The notes: generated by a model from the letters alone, not told the origin. A stretch of 64,000 nucleotides of DNA from Bradyrhizobium niftali (GCF_004571025.1 NZ_SPQT01000022.1:1-64000); one strand, 5' to 3'; counted from the first letter of the stretch, positions 1-8,740 are shown. Program-made: numbers and translations.

Positions 1-1
1 G

Positions 2-265
2 ATCAGCGGCCAGGTTCGCCGTGTCACCAAAGCGATCCGCCGCGAGATGCGGCGTCGCGCCGCCGTCGAGCCTGTGATCGGCCATCTCAAGGACGACCAC
101 CGGATGCGCCGTAACCATCTCAAGGGCCGCGACGGCGACCGCATCAACGCCGTGCTTGCCGCCGCTGGCTACAACTTCAGCCTGCTTCGCCGCTGGCTCG
201 CGGAACTTTTACGCGGCCTGTTATGGATACTCTGTCGCCACCTATCGCAACCACACCTTGCCTAA
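2..265 (+). pseudogene. IS5-family transposase, C-terminal fragment
   Basis: The reading frame is open from the window edge and ends at 265, giving about 87 residues. It carries the block AVEPVIGHLK followed by a basic stretch, LKGRDGDRINAVLAAAGYN and a hydrophobic tail, which I recognise as the C-terminal end of IS5-type DDE transposases (the region around the last catalytic Glu, EPVIGHLK). The N-terminal part lies outside the window, so whether the element is complete cannot be judged. No convincing terminal inverted repeat was identified right after the stop, apart from the hairpin at 297-332. The next features are broken genes, so I treat it as a remnant or the edge of an insertion sequence. 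Confidence 0.75.
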
Positions 266-296
266 AACGGTGCTCAGAGACGTTCTTCACAAACGA

Positions 297-332
297 CTAC
301 AGAAAGACCATCTACAGACGGTCTTTCTGTAG
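297..332. repeat. 13-bp perfect inverted repeat (hairpin)
   Basis: CTACAGAAAGACC at 297-309 is exactly complementary to GGTCTTTCTGTAG at 320-332, with a 10-nt spacer that itself contains CTACAGAC. It lies 31 nt after the transposase stop. It may be a terminator without a T tract or an insertion-sequence end; the sequence does not decide. Confidence 0.6.
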
Positions 333-539
333 GCGCCGGATAAATGCGCGCGGCCTTCCCCGCCGATCATAATAGTACCAGCCACTTTTGCGCGCAGATT
401 ATCTACGCAGGTGAGGCTTATCGTGTGAAGCCGGAAAACTCGGTGCAAATCACGGAACAAGAGAAGAGTTGCTTGCGTGCAACAAGCTGGCGCCTGCCAA
501 CTTGTTTGTTCGCGACCTCGCAGCTCCCGCTCCATCGCG

Positions 540-984
540 GGGTGACTGCGGTTTTTTTTACCTTTACCCAATGCTTGCTCCGACCCGCCTGATAAGGCCG
601 GTCGCGCCGCTTGGACACTAGCCTTTCTAGCCCCAGTTTACAGGCCGCGCGAAACAGATCAGCCCCAAGCTCGCCGCGCTCAAAGGGATTGACGAAAACG
701 CCTTCACGACGCCGTGCCAACAGGCGCTCCAAGTTCTTCCGCATCGACAACGGGAGCATGCGGAGATCGTCGCCGCCTTCGGCAAGAATATCGAAGGCGC
801 AGAACGGCACTTCGTAGTCGTGCTTACGCGAGTGAAGTGCATTGAAATCGGAGATGCCATCGACGCCGAGCACGACCGCTTCGCCATCGAGGACGAAGTG
901 CTTCTGGCGGATTTTACGCGCGGCTTCCACGATCCAAGGATAGCGACTGGCCCAATTGTAGCCACCGCGCGTGATAAGGCGCAC
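540..984 (-). pseudogene. ATP-dependent DNA ligase (LigD-type) fragment, frameshifted
   Basis: Read from 984 downwards, the frame encodes the middle of an ATP-dependent DNA ligase of the bacterial NHEJ LigD type. It shows VLDGEAVV (adenylation-domain motif III region), FDIL, GLERLVSKRRDRPYQAGRSK (motif IV/V region) and HWVKVK. The N-terminal part with the catalytic lysine (KxDGxR) is absent; only 12 nt separate this fragment from the next gene. At an A8 run (T8 on the plus strand, near 551-558) the frame slips: dropping one A gives the expected KNRSHPAMER continuation, after which the similarity stops. Both ends are therefore lost and one frameshift is present. Functional ligase is unlikely. 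Confidence 0.7.
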
Positions 985-996
985 GCGTCCACAGTT

Positions 997-1203
997 TTAC
1001 GGCTTGGGCGGCAGATCAGGAGCGATGTCGCTGCCCGTGCTCTCACCGATAGCCTGCTCCACTGCGGATGCGAGCACTGCAAGGTGTTCAGCCAGTTTGG
1101 CAAACAGTTCGCGCTTTTTGGGGTCCGTCGCCAAGTCGCGAATAAGGGCGCACTCAGCGGCGTCTCGCTGTAGCTTCTCCAGTTGGGCCTGCATGTCTTT
1201 CAT
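997..1203 (-). CDS. Small conserved hypothetical protein (68 aa)
   Basis: A 68-residue, highly helical and charged protein starting MKDMQAQLEKLQRDAAEC. I recognise the family as a small hypothetical protein frequent in Bradyrhizobium genomes, with no assigned function. The start ATG at 1203 is preceded on the minus strand by GAGG six nucleotides upstream. It abuts the ligase fragment with no room for the ligase N-terminus, which suggests a deletion or rearrangement joined them. No membrane segment or signal peptide is visible. Confidence 0.6.
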   Translation of the reverse strand: MKDMQAQLEKLQRDAAECALIRDLATDPKKRELFAKLAEHLAVLASAVEQAIGESTGSDIAPDLPPKP

Positions 1204-1582
1204 CTGCGGCCTCGATGTTCCAGTGCGGGAACATTACAAATACCTGTTCCGGGTCACAAGTGAACAGAGCGATATCGCCGACGGGGACTAGCCTCCAATT
1301 GCGTGGCGCCTCCTCACGGCGCCAGCCCGTCGGACCGCCCGGCCCCGCAACTGTCCCCTCCGTACCGCCGCAAGGGGGCCGGGCTGGTCCGAGGGGCTTT
1401 GCGCAGCGTCAAAGCGATATCCTGCCATGTAGGACAGACTGGACGCGTAGCCGAACAACCTATTGTCAGGCTTCTGAGGTTATGAGGCCCTGGGCTCCTA
1501 GGCGCACCGGGCCTCGCCTTAACTGCCTATCCGCCCCTGACTGTGTGTTGATCTCGCAGGCGATGTGCGACAGGAGGCTAAC
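1204..1582. other. Intergenic stretch with no recognisable gene
   Basis: Short open frames exist on the plus strand (for example 1303-1485) but they lack a ribosome site and have arginine/proline-rich composition typical of GC-rich noise. I see no repeat, RNA gene or terminator here. Confidence 0.5.
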
Positions 1583-1846
1583 GTGTCCGCCGAAAATTAC
1601 GCCGATGATCTCCGCGCGACCGTGCGCTTTGCTCTAGAGACGACCCGTGCAATCGCGGTCTGCCCCTTCCATTCTCAAGTGACCATCCGCATAGGGGATG
1701 ATGCGGCCGAGAGCCATGCTTTCGAGCGCGCGAAGAGAGTCGTCAAGAGTGACGGCACGAACTGGGACCCGAGGGCTCTTATGGGCGAGATTGGTCGGCA
1801 GCTAGGTGAAGCCGCTGACGGTGAATGTCCTCTTTGCGCGTCGTAG
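1583..1846 (+). CDS. Hypothetical protein (87 aa)
   Basis: I place the start at the GTG at 1583 because a strong AGGAGG lies at 1572-1577 with correct spacing; an ATG at 1565 in the same frame sits upstream of that site. The product begins MSAENYADDLRATVRF and ends with ECPLCAS. A pair CPFH in the first half and CPLC at the end could bind a metal, but this is only a pattern. No family recognised. The neighbours are pseudogenes on one side and the end of the dpp operon on the other. Confidence 0.55.
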   Translation: MSAENYADDLRATVRFALETTRAIAVCPFHSQVTIRIGDDAAESHAFERAKRVVKSDGTNWDPRALMGEIGRQLGEAADGECPLCAS

Positions 1847-2039
1847 AGAGCCATCCGTCTGGCGCTCACCCGCGCATATTGTGCGAGCGCGGTTGCTGGC
1901 CGCTCGCAGGTGCTCGGCTGATGTTTGCGATCACCTGTTTCGTCGTTTTCGTTCTCCCGCACGAAGCAGCGTAGCTTGTCCGGCGTAGCGGCTTGCGAAG
2001 TCGGACGCTCAGTTCATCGCTTGGCTCGGCCAATCGGCT

Positions 2040-3017
2040 CTAAGCCGCCTGTACTTCCAGGAAACGCTCGGCGTAGTGGCAGGCGACGAGGCGGCCGTCG
2101 AGCGGGCGCAAGAGCGGACGCTGCGTGCGGCAGAGATCCGTCACATAGGGACAGCGGGTCGAGAACACGCAGCCTTTCGGCGGATCGAGCGGCGAAGGCA
2201 ACTCGCCCTTCGGAACGATGCGCTGGCGTTTGCGACCGAGGCCCGGCGTCGCGTCAAGCAAGGCCTGTGTATAGGGATGCAACGACCGCGCAAAGATGCG
2301 CTCTTTCGGCCCATGCTCCACTACGATCCCCAGATACATGATCATCACGTCTTCGGCAATGTGACGCACCACGGCGAGATCGTGCGAGATGAAGAGATAA
2401 GCCAGCCCCAGTTCGCGCTGCAGATCGACCAGGAGGTTGAGAACCTGCGCCTGCACCGACATGTCGAGCGCGGACACAGGCTCATCGGCAACGAGCAGCT
2501 TCGGCCGCAGCATCAAGGCGCGCGCGATTGCGATGCGCTGACGCTGGCCACCCGAGAACATGTGCGGATAGCGGCCATATTGCTCCGGTCGCAGCCCGAC
2601 CTTCGCCATCATGTCGAGCGCCTGCGCCCGCCGGTCTTGCTTGGAAAGTCTGGTGTTGATGATCAGCGGCTCTTCGAGTATGTGGCCAACGCGCTTGCGG
2701 GGGTTGAGCGACCCATAGGGGTTTTGAAACACGATCTGCACGGTGCGACGCAATGTCTTCACAGCGCTGGCCGGAGGATTGACCGCATCGACGCCGTCGA
2801 GCATCAGCGTGCCGGCGCTCGGCTTCTCGATGAGAGTCACAAGCCTTGCGAGCGTCGACTTGCCGCAACCGGATTCGCCGACGACCGCCAGCGTCTTGCC
2901 GGCTTCAAGCGCGAACGATACTCCGCCCACGGCCTGCAGATGCGCCGGTGGGCGAAACCAGCCCTGCTTGATCTCGTAACCGCGCCTGAGATCGGTGGCG
3001 GTGACAAGCGCCGTCAT
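2040..3017 (-). CDS. dppF: Peptide ABC transporter ATPase, DppF/OppF type
   Basis: Second ATPase of a dipeptide/oligopeptide importer; it powers uptake at the inner membrane as partner of DppD. The 325-residue protein shows Walker A GESGCGKST at about residues 47-55, Q-loop VFQNPYGSLNPR, signature SGGQRQR near 155-161, Walker B LLVADEP near 174-180 and the switch His in FISHDL. The C-terminal oligopeptide-transporter extension with conserved cysteines (CVFSTRCPY, then CRTQRP) is complete. The start overlaps the dppD stop by four nucleotides, a translational coupling arrangement. It is the last gene of the operon; no clear terminator was seen between it and 1846. Confidence 0.9.
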   Translation of the reverse strand: MTALVTATDLRRGYEIKQGWFRPPAHLQAVGGVSFALEAGKTLAVVGESGCGKSTLARLVTLIEKPSAGTLMLDGVDAVNPPASAVKTLRRTVQIVFQNPYGSLNPRKRVGHILEEPLIINTRLSKQDRRAQALDMMAKVGLRPEQYGRYPHMFSGGQRQRIAIARALMLRPKLLVADEPVSALDMSVQAQVLNLLVDLQRELGLAYLFISHDLAVVRHIAEDVMIMYLGIVVEHGPKERIFARSLHPYTQALLDATPGLGRKRQRIVPKGELPSPLDPPKGCVFSTRCPYVTDLCRTQRPLLRPLDGRLVACHYAERFLEVQAA

Positions 3018-4042
3018 GACACGGACTCGCGCTTGAGGATCGACGCGCCGCCCCCATCGGCCGCGATGCGCTCATCCCGTGTCGGATCGCCGAGCGGATA
3101 ATGACAACGGATCAGGCCGTCCATCCAGGGGCGCAGATCGGGGCGCACCTTTTCGGCCAGCGGCGTTGCATGGATGCAACGCGGACTAAACAGGCACCCC
3201 GGCGGTCGATCATGGAGCCCCGGCACCACGCCAGGAATGGTGGCGAGCCGTCCGCCATCACCTGCCTCCGGGCGTGCCGCCAGCAACGCGGCTGTATAGG
3301 GATGCTGTGGCGACGCAAACAGGCTCTGCGTCGGGCGCTGTTCCATGATCTGTCCCGCATACATGACGGCGACTCGCTCAGTCGTGTCCGAAACCACACC
3401 CATGTTATGCGTGATGAGGATCAGCGCCATGCCACGATCGCGTTGCAGAGACAGCAGAAGATCGAGGATCTGCGCCTGGATGGTGACATCGAGCGCCGTC
3501 GTCGGCTCATCCGCGATCAGGAGCTTCGGATTGCAGGCGATCGCCATCGCAATCATGACGCGTTGATTCATGCCGCCCGAGAGCTGGTGCGGGTAGGCCG
3601 ACAGCCGGCTCTCCGGGGCCGGAATGCCGACTTGCTCCAAGAGCTCGATGACGCGGCGCCGCGCGGCCTTGCGATCCATCCCTTCATGGACGTGCAACGT
3701 CTCGGCCAACTGATAGCCGATCGTGAAAGAGGGATTGAGCGATGTCGTCGGCTCCTGGAAGATCATCGCGACGTCCTTGCCGGTGAGCGCGCACCGCTCG
3801 CGGTCGGACAAAGTCTGCAGATTCCGCCCCTCGAACAGCAGCTTGTCGGCTCGGACACGCCCCGGATAGGGCACGAGTCCCATCAGGGCCAACATGCCGA
3901 CGCTCTTGCCGGAACCGGATTCACCGACGATTCCCAGCACCTCGCCTTTTTCGAGCGTGATGTTGACGCCATCCACGGCGCGCACCATCCCGTTCTGGGA
4001 TGGAAACTCAACCGATAGATTTTCAATCTCGAGCAGCGGCAT
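3014..4042 (-). CDS. dppD: Peptide ABC transporter ATPase, DppD/OppD type
   Basis: First ATPase of the importer, 342 residues. Walker A GESGSGKS at about residues 40-47, Q-loop IFQEPTTSLNP, signature LSGGM near 154-158, Walker B LLIADEPTTALD near 174-184 and LITHNM with the switch His are all present. The signature reads SGGMNQR instead of the usual SGGQRQR; SGGM variants are known in OppD-type proteins. The C-terminal extension carries GCLFSPRC. It begins 18 nt after dppC and overlaps dppF by four nucleotides, so the two ATPases are co-translated and probably form a heterodimer. Confidence 0.9.
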   Translation of the reverse strand: MPLLEIENLSVEFPSQNGMVRAVDGVNITLEKGEVLGIVGESGSGKSVGMLALMGLVPYPGRVRADKLLFEGRNLQTLSDRERCALTGKDVAMIFQEPTTSLNPSFTIGYQLAETLHVHEGMDRKAARRRVIELLEQVGIPAPESRLSAYPHQLSGGMNQRVMIAMAIACNPKLLIADEPTTALDVTIQAQILDLLLSLQRDRGMALILITHNMGVVSDTTERVAVMYAGQIMEQRPTQSLFASPQHPYTAALLAARPEAGDGGRLATIPGVVPGLHDRPPGCLFSPRCIHATPLAEKVRPDLRPWMDGLIRCHYPLGDPTRDERIAADGGGASILKRESVS

Positions 4043-4060
4043 CAGATCGACTTCAGGAAG

Positions 4061-4972
4061 CTATCGCTTGAGCTTGGGATCGAGCGCGTCGCGCAGTCCG
4101 TCGCCCAGAAGGTTGAAGGCCAGCACGGTCACGAGGATCGCCAGGCCCGGAAGCGTGACGACCCACCAGGCCCGGAGTACGAATTCGCGCGCGTCCGCCA
4201 GCATGGTTCCCCATTCTGGCAGGGGCGGTTGCGCACCGAGACCCAGAAAGCCGAGCGCGGCCGCGTCCAGGATTGCGGTCGAAATGCCGAGCGTCGCCTG
4301 CACGATCAGGGGCGCTGCGCAATTCGGCAATACCTCCCTGAACATCAACCGAAGCCGGCCGGCTCCTGCGACTTTGGCCGCGGTGACGTAGTCCTTCGAC
4401 ACTTCGCTGATCACGGCGGCGCGCGCGATCCGCACGTAGTGCGGCAGGAGCACGATCGCGACCGCCAGCATCGCATTCATCAGGCCCGGCCCGAGGATCG
4501 CAACGATCACGATGGCGAGCAAAAGGCTTGGCAGCGTCAATGTGATGTCCATCAGCCGCATGATCGCGATCTCGATCAGGCCGCGGAAAAAACCCGCGAC
4601 CAGACCGAGAATCGTCCCGGCGACCACCGACAACGTCACCACCGCGATGCCAATCAGAAGCGAAAGCCGTGCTCCGTGGATGAGACGGGATAGAATATCG
4701 CGGCCGATCGCGTCGGTACCGAGCGGATAGGCGGTCGATCCGCCCTGCTGCCAGAAGGGAGGCTTGAGAAAGGCGGTATTGTTGATGAGGATCGGGGAAT
4801 GTGGCGCAACGAAATCGGCAAAGAGCGCGAGCAGAACTAGAACCACGATCACGACGAGGCCTGCCACGGCGCCGAAATTTGCTTTGAAATCTGACCAGAA
4901 TTGCAACAGCGGATGCGGGGGCGCGTTTGCTTGCGCCACGACGACGGGAGTTTCGAGGACTTCGGCGGTCAT
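4061..4972 (-). CDS. dppC: Peptide ABC transporter permease, DppC type
   Basis: Inner-membrane permease of 303 residues. A hydrophobic segment near residues 33-55 is followed by the OppC-type periplasmic stretch (LGTDAIGRDILSRLIHGAR) and further membrane segments. The cytoplasmic EAA loop reads EVSKDYVTAAKVAGAG, the contact site for DppD/DppF. The start overlaps the dppB stop by four nucleotides. Length and order match the family. Confidence 0.9.
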   Translation of the reverse strand: MTAEVLETPVVVAQANAPPHPLLQFWSDFKANFGAVAGLVVIVVLVLLALFADFVAPHSPILINNTAFLKPPFWQQGGSTAYPLGTDAIGRDILSRLIHGARLSLLIGIAVVTLSVVAGTILGLVAGFFRGLIEIAIMRLMDITLTLPSLLLAIVIVAILGPGLMNAMLAVAIVLLPHYVRIARAAVISEVSKDYVTAAKVAGAGRLRLMFREVLPNCAAPLIVQATLGISTAILDAAALGFLGLGAQPPLPEWGTMLADAREFVLRAWWVVTLPGLAILVTVLAFNLLGDGLRDALDPKLKR

Positions 4973-5979
4973 CTTGTGTACCGGATGCGGGGATTGATCA
5001 GCCCATAGGCGACGTCAACCAGCAGATTGACGATCATGACGATCGCGCCGATCAAGAGCGTGCCGCCCTGCAGCACCGGATAGTCGCGGCGGTTGATGCC
5101 CTCGATCAGCCATTTGCCCACGCCCGGCCAGGAGAAGATGGTCTCCGTGAGGATCGCGCCGGTAAACAGGACGCCGACCTGCAGCCCAATCACCGTCACC
5201 ACCGGGATCAGCGCATTGCGCAACGCATGGATCGCGATCACCCGGGAACGCGGCAACCCTTTGGCGCGTGCGGTGCGGATGTAATCTTCGCCCAGGACCT
5301 CCAGCATGGCGGACCGCGTCATACGGGCGATTACGGCGAGCGGCACCGTGCCGAGCACAATCATCGGCAGCACAAGGTGAGACAGGGCCGAGCGGAACGC
5401 GCCGAAATCACCAGCCAGCAGCGCATCGATCAGCAGGAAGCCGGTCACCGGTTCGATGTAGTATTGCACGGCGATCCGGCCCGACACCGGCGTCCATCCG
5501 AGCTGCACGGAAAAAAGCAGGATCAGCAGCAATCCCCACCAGAAGATCGGCATCGAATATCCGGTGAGCGAGATGCCCATCACCCCGTGATCGAAGATGG
5601 AGTTGCGCCGGACCGCCGCGATAATCCCGGCTGGTAACCCGAGGCCTAACGCAAACAGGATCGCGCAGACCGATAGTTCGATCGTCGCCGGGAACAACGT
5701 CCCAAATTCGGAAATCACCGGCTCATGGGTGACGATCGAGCGGCCGAGGTCGCCATGCACCAGCCGCGACAGATAGAGGCCGTATTGCACCAGCACCGGC
5801 TGATCGAAGCCGTAGTCCTTGCGCAGTTGCGCGTGCCGGGCCGGATCGATACCGCGTTCGCCCGCCATCGTCTCGATGGGATCGCCAGGGATCAGGCGGA
5901 TCAGCACGAACACAAGCAACGTGATCCCGATGAAGGTCGGAACCACGAGACTCAGCCGGGTAAAGACGAACCGAAGCAT
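4969..5979 (-). CDS. dppB: Peptide ABC transporter permease, DppB type
   Basis: I choose the ATG at 5979, giving MLRFVFTRL and 336 residues, because the DppB family starts directly with this first membrane helix. The open frame extends to 6123, but that extra part would cross the hairpin at 6023-6051 and is not family-like. Motifs include LGLDQPV-like DYGFDQPVLVQYG, the EAA loop with EDYIRTARAKG, and GALFTGAILTETIFSWPG near the C-terminus. It pairs with DppC to form the channel. Confidence 0.9.
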   Translation of the reverse strand: MLRFVFTRLSLVVPTFIGITLLVFVLIRLIPGDPIETMAGERGIDPARHAQLRKDYGFDQPVLVQYGLYLSRLVHGDLGRSIVTHEPVISEFGTLFPATIELSVCAILFALGLGLPAGIIAAVRRNSIFDHGVMGISLTGYSMPIFWWGLLLILLFSVQLGWTPVSGRIAVQYYIEPVTGFLLIDALLAGDFGAFRSALSHLVLPMIVLGTVPLAVIARMTRSAMLEVLGEDYIRTARAKGLPRSRVIAIHALRNALIPVVTVIGLQVGVLFTGAILTETIFSWPGVGKWLIEGINRRDYPVLQGGTLLIGAIVMIVNLLVDVAYGLINPRIRYTR

Positions 5980-6022
5980 GCCGTTTCCTGCCACCCTCCC
6001 AAGGGAAAGGGTAAAGAAAAAT

Positions 6023-6051
6023 GGGCGGAGTAACAAAAAGCCACTCCGCCC
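6023..6051 (-). terminator. Terminator/attenuator hairpin between dppA and dppB
   Basis: On the minus strand GGGCGGAGT and ACTCCGCCC form a perfect 9-bp stem with an 11-nt loop, followed by ATTTTTCTTT. It lies 10 nt after the dppA stop and 43 nt before the dppB start. It probably ends a share of transcripts so that the binding protein is made in excess over the membrane parts, as is common for such operons. Confidence 0.75.
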
Positions 6052-6061
6052 TTGTCGTCTA

Positions 6062-7663
6062 CTATTCCTTGACGTCGACGCCATAGAAATTGTGGCGTCC
6101 GAACGGCGACAGCTTGAAGTCAATCACTCTCTTGGTGACGGGCTTCAACTGCACCGCGTGCGCGATGGTGAACCAAGGCGCCTGCTCCTTGAAAATCACC
6201 TGCGCCTGCTCGTACAGCTTGGTCCGCTCGGCCTGATCACTGACCGTCTTGGCCTTCACGACCAGGTCGTCGAACGGCTTGTAGCAGAATTTGGCGATAT
6301 TCGAGCCCGATGCCGTTTGCGCCGAGGCGCAGCCCAGCAATGTGTGCAGGAAGTTGTCAGGGTCGCCGTTGTCGCCGGTCCAGCCGAACATGCCCATCTG
6401 ATGCTCGCCGGTCTGCAACCGCTTGCGGTATTCGCCCCATTCAAACGACTTGATCTCGGCCTTGACGCCGATCTTGGCGAGGTCGGCCTGCATCAACTCG
6501 GCAATGCGCTTGGCGTTCGGATTGTAGGGGCGCTGCACCGGCATGGCCCATAGATCGGTCTCGAAACCGTTCGGGTAGCCGGCGTCGGCCAGAAGCTTCT
6601 TGGCTTGCTCCGGATCAAAGGGATCGTCCTTGATGCTGTCGTTGTACGACCACATGGTGGGCGGGATCGGGTTCTTGGCCGCGATGCCGGTCGACAGATA
6701 GACGGCATCGATGATCGCCTTCCTGTCGATCGCCATGCTGATGGCCTTGCGCACGCGCACGTCATCGAAGGGCTTCTTCTGTGTCTGGAACGCGAGATAA
6801 CCGATGTTGAGGCCGGGCTGCTCCAGCATCGTGACGTTCGGATCCTTCTTGATCGCGTCGATGTCGGCCGGGTTCGGATAGGGCATCACGTCGCATTCGC
6901 CCTTCTGGAGTTTGGCCCAACGAACGGATGCATCCGGCGTGATCGCATAGACGAGGTCGTCGATCTTGGCCTTGCCGCCCCAGAATTCAGGGAATGCCTT
7001 GTAACGAATCACGGCGTCCTTCTGGTACTGCACCAGATAGAATGGGCCGGTGCCGATCGGATCCTGGTCGATCTTCTCAGGCGTGCCGGCCTTCAGCATG
7101 GCATCCGCATACTCCTTCGACTGGATGGCTGCGTAGGGCATCGCGAGATCGGCGAGGAAAGGCGCTTCCGGCTGGTTGAGCGTTATCTTGATGGTGTAGT
7201 CGTCGAGCTTCTCGACCGACTTCAACAATTTCGGCATGCCCATGTCGCCGAAATAGGAATGGTTCGGACTCGTTACCTTGAAATACGGATTGTCGTCCTT
7301 CCATTGCCGCTCGATTGAGAATAGGACGTCGTCAGCATTGAACTCCCGCGTCGGCTTGAACGACTTCGACGTCGCATGCCACTTCACGCCCTTGCGCAGG
7401 TTGAAAGTATAGGTGACGCCGTCAGGCGAGATCGTCCATTTTTCCGCGAGGCCCGGCACCACTTTCGTGCCGCCGCGCTCGAATTCGACAATGCGGTTGT
7501 AGATCGGCTCATTGCCGTCGAACGACGTGCCGGTGGTGTTGATGCCGGGATAGAAGTTCTCCGGGCTGCCTTCCGAGCAGTAAATCAAGGTTTTGGCAGA
7601 CGCGGTCGAGGCCGCCGCGAGCGCCGTAGCGCAGACGCCGGCGAGCAGGATTGATCTGTTCAC
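6062..7663 (-). CDS. dppA: Periplasmic peptide-binding protein, DppA type
   Basis: A family-5 extracellular solute-binding protein of 533 residues with a clear signal peptide (MNRSILLAGVCATALAAAS, cleavage after ASA near residue 23). The mature start KTLIYCSEGSPENF is typical of DppA. Further family blocks are DDVLFSIERQW, GTGPFYL and VRKAISMAIDRKAI. It captures di- or oligopeptides (or similar ligands) in the periplasm and delivers them to DppBC. It heads the five-gene minus-strand operon; the ligand cannot be predicted from sequence alone, and several paralogues in rhizobia carry other substrates. Confidence 0.9.
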   Translation of the reverse strand: MNRSILLAGVCATALAAASTASAKTLIYCSEGSPENFYPGINTTGTSFDGNEPIYNRIVEFERGGTKVVPGLAEKWTISPDGVTYTFNLRKGVKWHATSKSFKPTREFNADDVLFSIERQWKDDNPYFKVTSPNHSYFGDMGMPKLLKSVEKLDDYTIKITLNQPEAPFLADLAMPYAAIQSKEYADAMLKAGTPEKIDQDPIGTGPFYLVQYQKDAVIRYKAFPEFWGGKAKIDDLVYAITPDASVRWAKLQKGECDVMPYPNPADIDAIKKDPNVTMLEQPGLNIGYLAFQTQKKPFDDVRVRKAISMAIDRKAIIDAVYLSTGIAAKNPIPPTMWSYNDSIKDDPFDPEQAKKLLADAGYPNGFETDLWAMPVQRPYNPNAKRIAELMQADLAKIGVKAEIKSFEWGEYRKRLQTGEHQMGMFGWTGDNGDPDNFLHTLLGCASAQTASGSNIAKFCYKPFDDLVVKAKTVSDQAERTKLYEQAQVIFKEQAPWFTIAHAVQLKPVTKRVIDFKLSPFGRHNFYGVDVKE

Positions 7664-8047
7664 TGTCGGAACTCCTGGTGAATTCTCTCGGCGCGGTTGA
7701 CGCAGGCTGCGCCAAAGACGCCAGAAACGAGATTGCGATTGCGTATTGCAGCTGTCAATGCGTCCTGGGGTGACGGGATGACGTTTCGAAGAAAAGTCAT
7801 CCGGCTCCGAAATCGTGCGCAGGTGGGGCAGCGGCGATTTTCTGCTTTAGTCCTGAAGGCGGACAAGAACCCGACCCGGTACGAAGTCGGTTGTGGGTCA
7901 AACTGAGAAGTCTGGGCGGGCGACCGGGAAGTCGGCTTTGCCCCCATGAACGGACATTCCTGCGAACGGCAGCTTTGCGCCAGAAGCTGTCCTTGGCGCG
8001 CTCGAAATCCAACTTTCGCTCTGCGAATCCCCTCCGCGGTCATGTGT
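7664..8047. other. Upstream region of dppA without a recognisable gene
   Basis: About 380 nt between dppA and the metallophosphoesterase. Open frames crossing it have no ribosome site and no recognisable protein. Both flanking genes are on the minus strand, so the dpp promoter should be here, but I could not assign -35/-10 boxes. Confidence 0.4.
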
Positions 8048-8512
8048 TCAGTCCCGTCCAAGATCGTGGATTTCCGGTCGCATGCCCTCAGGCGTGACTT
8101 CGAGCGTCGCAAGCGTGATTGGCAGCTTGAAGCGTCGCCGTCCCGCGCTGCCCGGATTCAGGTAGAGAACGCCGCCGGCCGTGTCGATCTTCGGCACGTG
8201 AGAATGCCCGGAGACGATGACGTCGATGCCGGCGCCGGGATCGGCCTGAAGGGTCTTCAGGTCGTGCAGAACGTAGATCGACTTTCCCGCCAAGCGCACA
8301 AGGTTCGTGTCGGGGTATTCGCGAGCCCACTCGCCATTGTCCACGTTTCCACGGATGGCGGTGACAGGAGCGATCCGGCGAAGCGCGTCGATGATCTCGG
8401 GACGCCCGATGTCGCCGGCATGAATGATGTGTTCGACGCCCGTCAGGGCTCGTTCCGCCTCCGGCCTCAACAGGCCGTGCGTGTCCGAAATGATTCCAAT
8501 CCTGAACATCAC
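8048..8512 (-). CDS. YfcE/MJ0936-family metallophosphoesterase
   Basis: A 154-residue calcineurin-like phosphodiesterase. The metal ligands are visible in order: DTH near residue 10, HAGD near 31, GNVDN near 55, the single His in VLHD, and GHSH near 107-110. The small size and the NPGSAGRRR block match the YfcE/MJ0936 group, which hydrolyses phosphodiesters in vitro; the natural substrate is not known. ATG codons at 8512 and 8509 are equally possible starts. Immediately upstream lies a broken NUDIX gene, so the two may once have been a pair of nucleotide-cleaning enzymes. Confidence 0.85.
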   Translation of the reverse strand: MMFRIGIISDTHGLLRPEAERALTGVEHIIHAGDIGRPEIIDALRRIAPVTAIRGNVDNGEWAREYPDTNLVRLAGKSIYVLHDLKTLQADPGAGIDVIVSGHSHVPKIDTAGGVLYLNPGSAGRRRFKLPITLATLEVTPEGMRPEIHDLGRD

Positions 8513-8523
8513 TTTCCGTCGTT

Positions 8524-8740
8524 CTAAGCTGCGATCGCCAAAAGACGATCGAGAAGTTCGACCTGAGCGGACAGCATCTTAGTCCGCGCGAACTCGATGT
8601 CGAACCAATCCGCGCGGTCTACTTCAGCAAAACTCTGCCGTCGACCGCTTCGGGGGGCCATTCGATATCGAAGGTATTGCTGGTCAGCGCCGCCGGGTCA
8701 AAATGGCCCTCGCGCAATCAAACCGAAGCGACGTTTGGCA
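8524..8740 (-). pseudogene. NUDIX hydrolase remnant (C-terminal part, frameshifted)
   Basis: On the minus strand the end of a protein can be read in two pieces. One frame gives REGHFDPAALTSNTFDIEWPP; after a C6 run (G6 on the plus strand at 8652-8657) the other frame gives RSGRRQSFAEVDRADWFDIE, then the helical tail ending LLAIAA and a TAG stop at 8524. Joined, this resembles the C-terminal half of a family of NUDIX hydrolases (EWPPRSGR...FPEVDRAxWF). Upstream of REGHFDP an in-frame stop and a second shift appear, and the NUDIX box itself is not found. The identity is from memory of the family, so moderate confidence. Confidence 0.5.

Noticed and set aside
287..571. Minus-strand open frame of 94 codons as a separate gene
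   Set aside because: Its first residues are the frameshifted continuation of the ligase fragment; the remainder has no recognisable content.
7660..8112. Minus-strand open frame of 150 codons between dppA and the phosphoesterase
   Set aside because: No ribosome site, overlaps the end of the phosphoesterase, and composition is noise-like.
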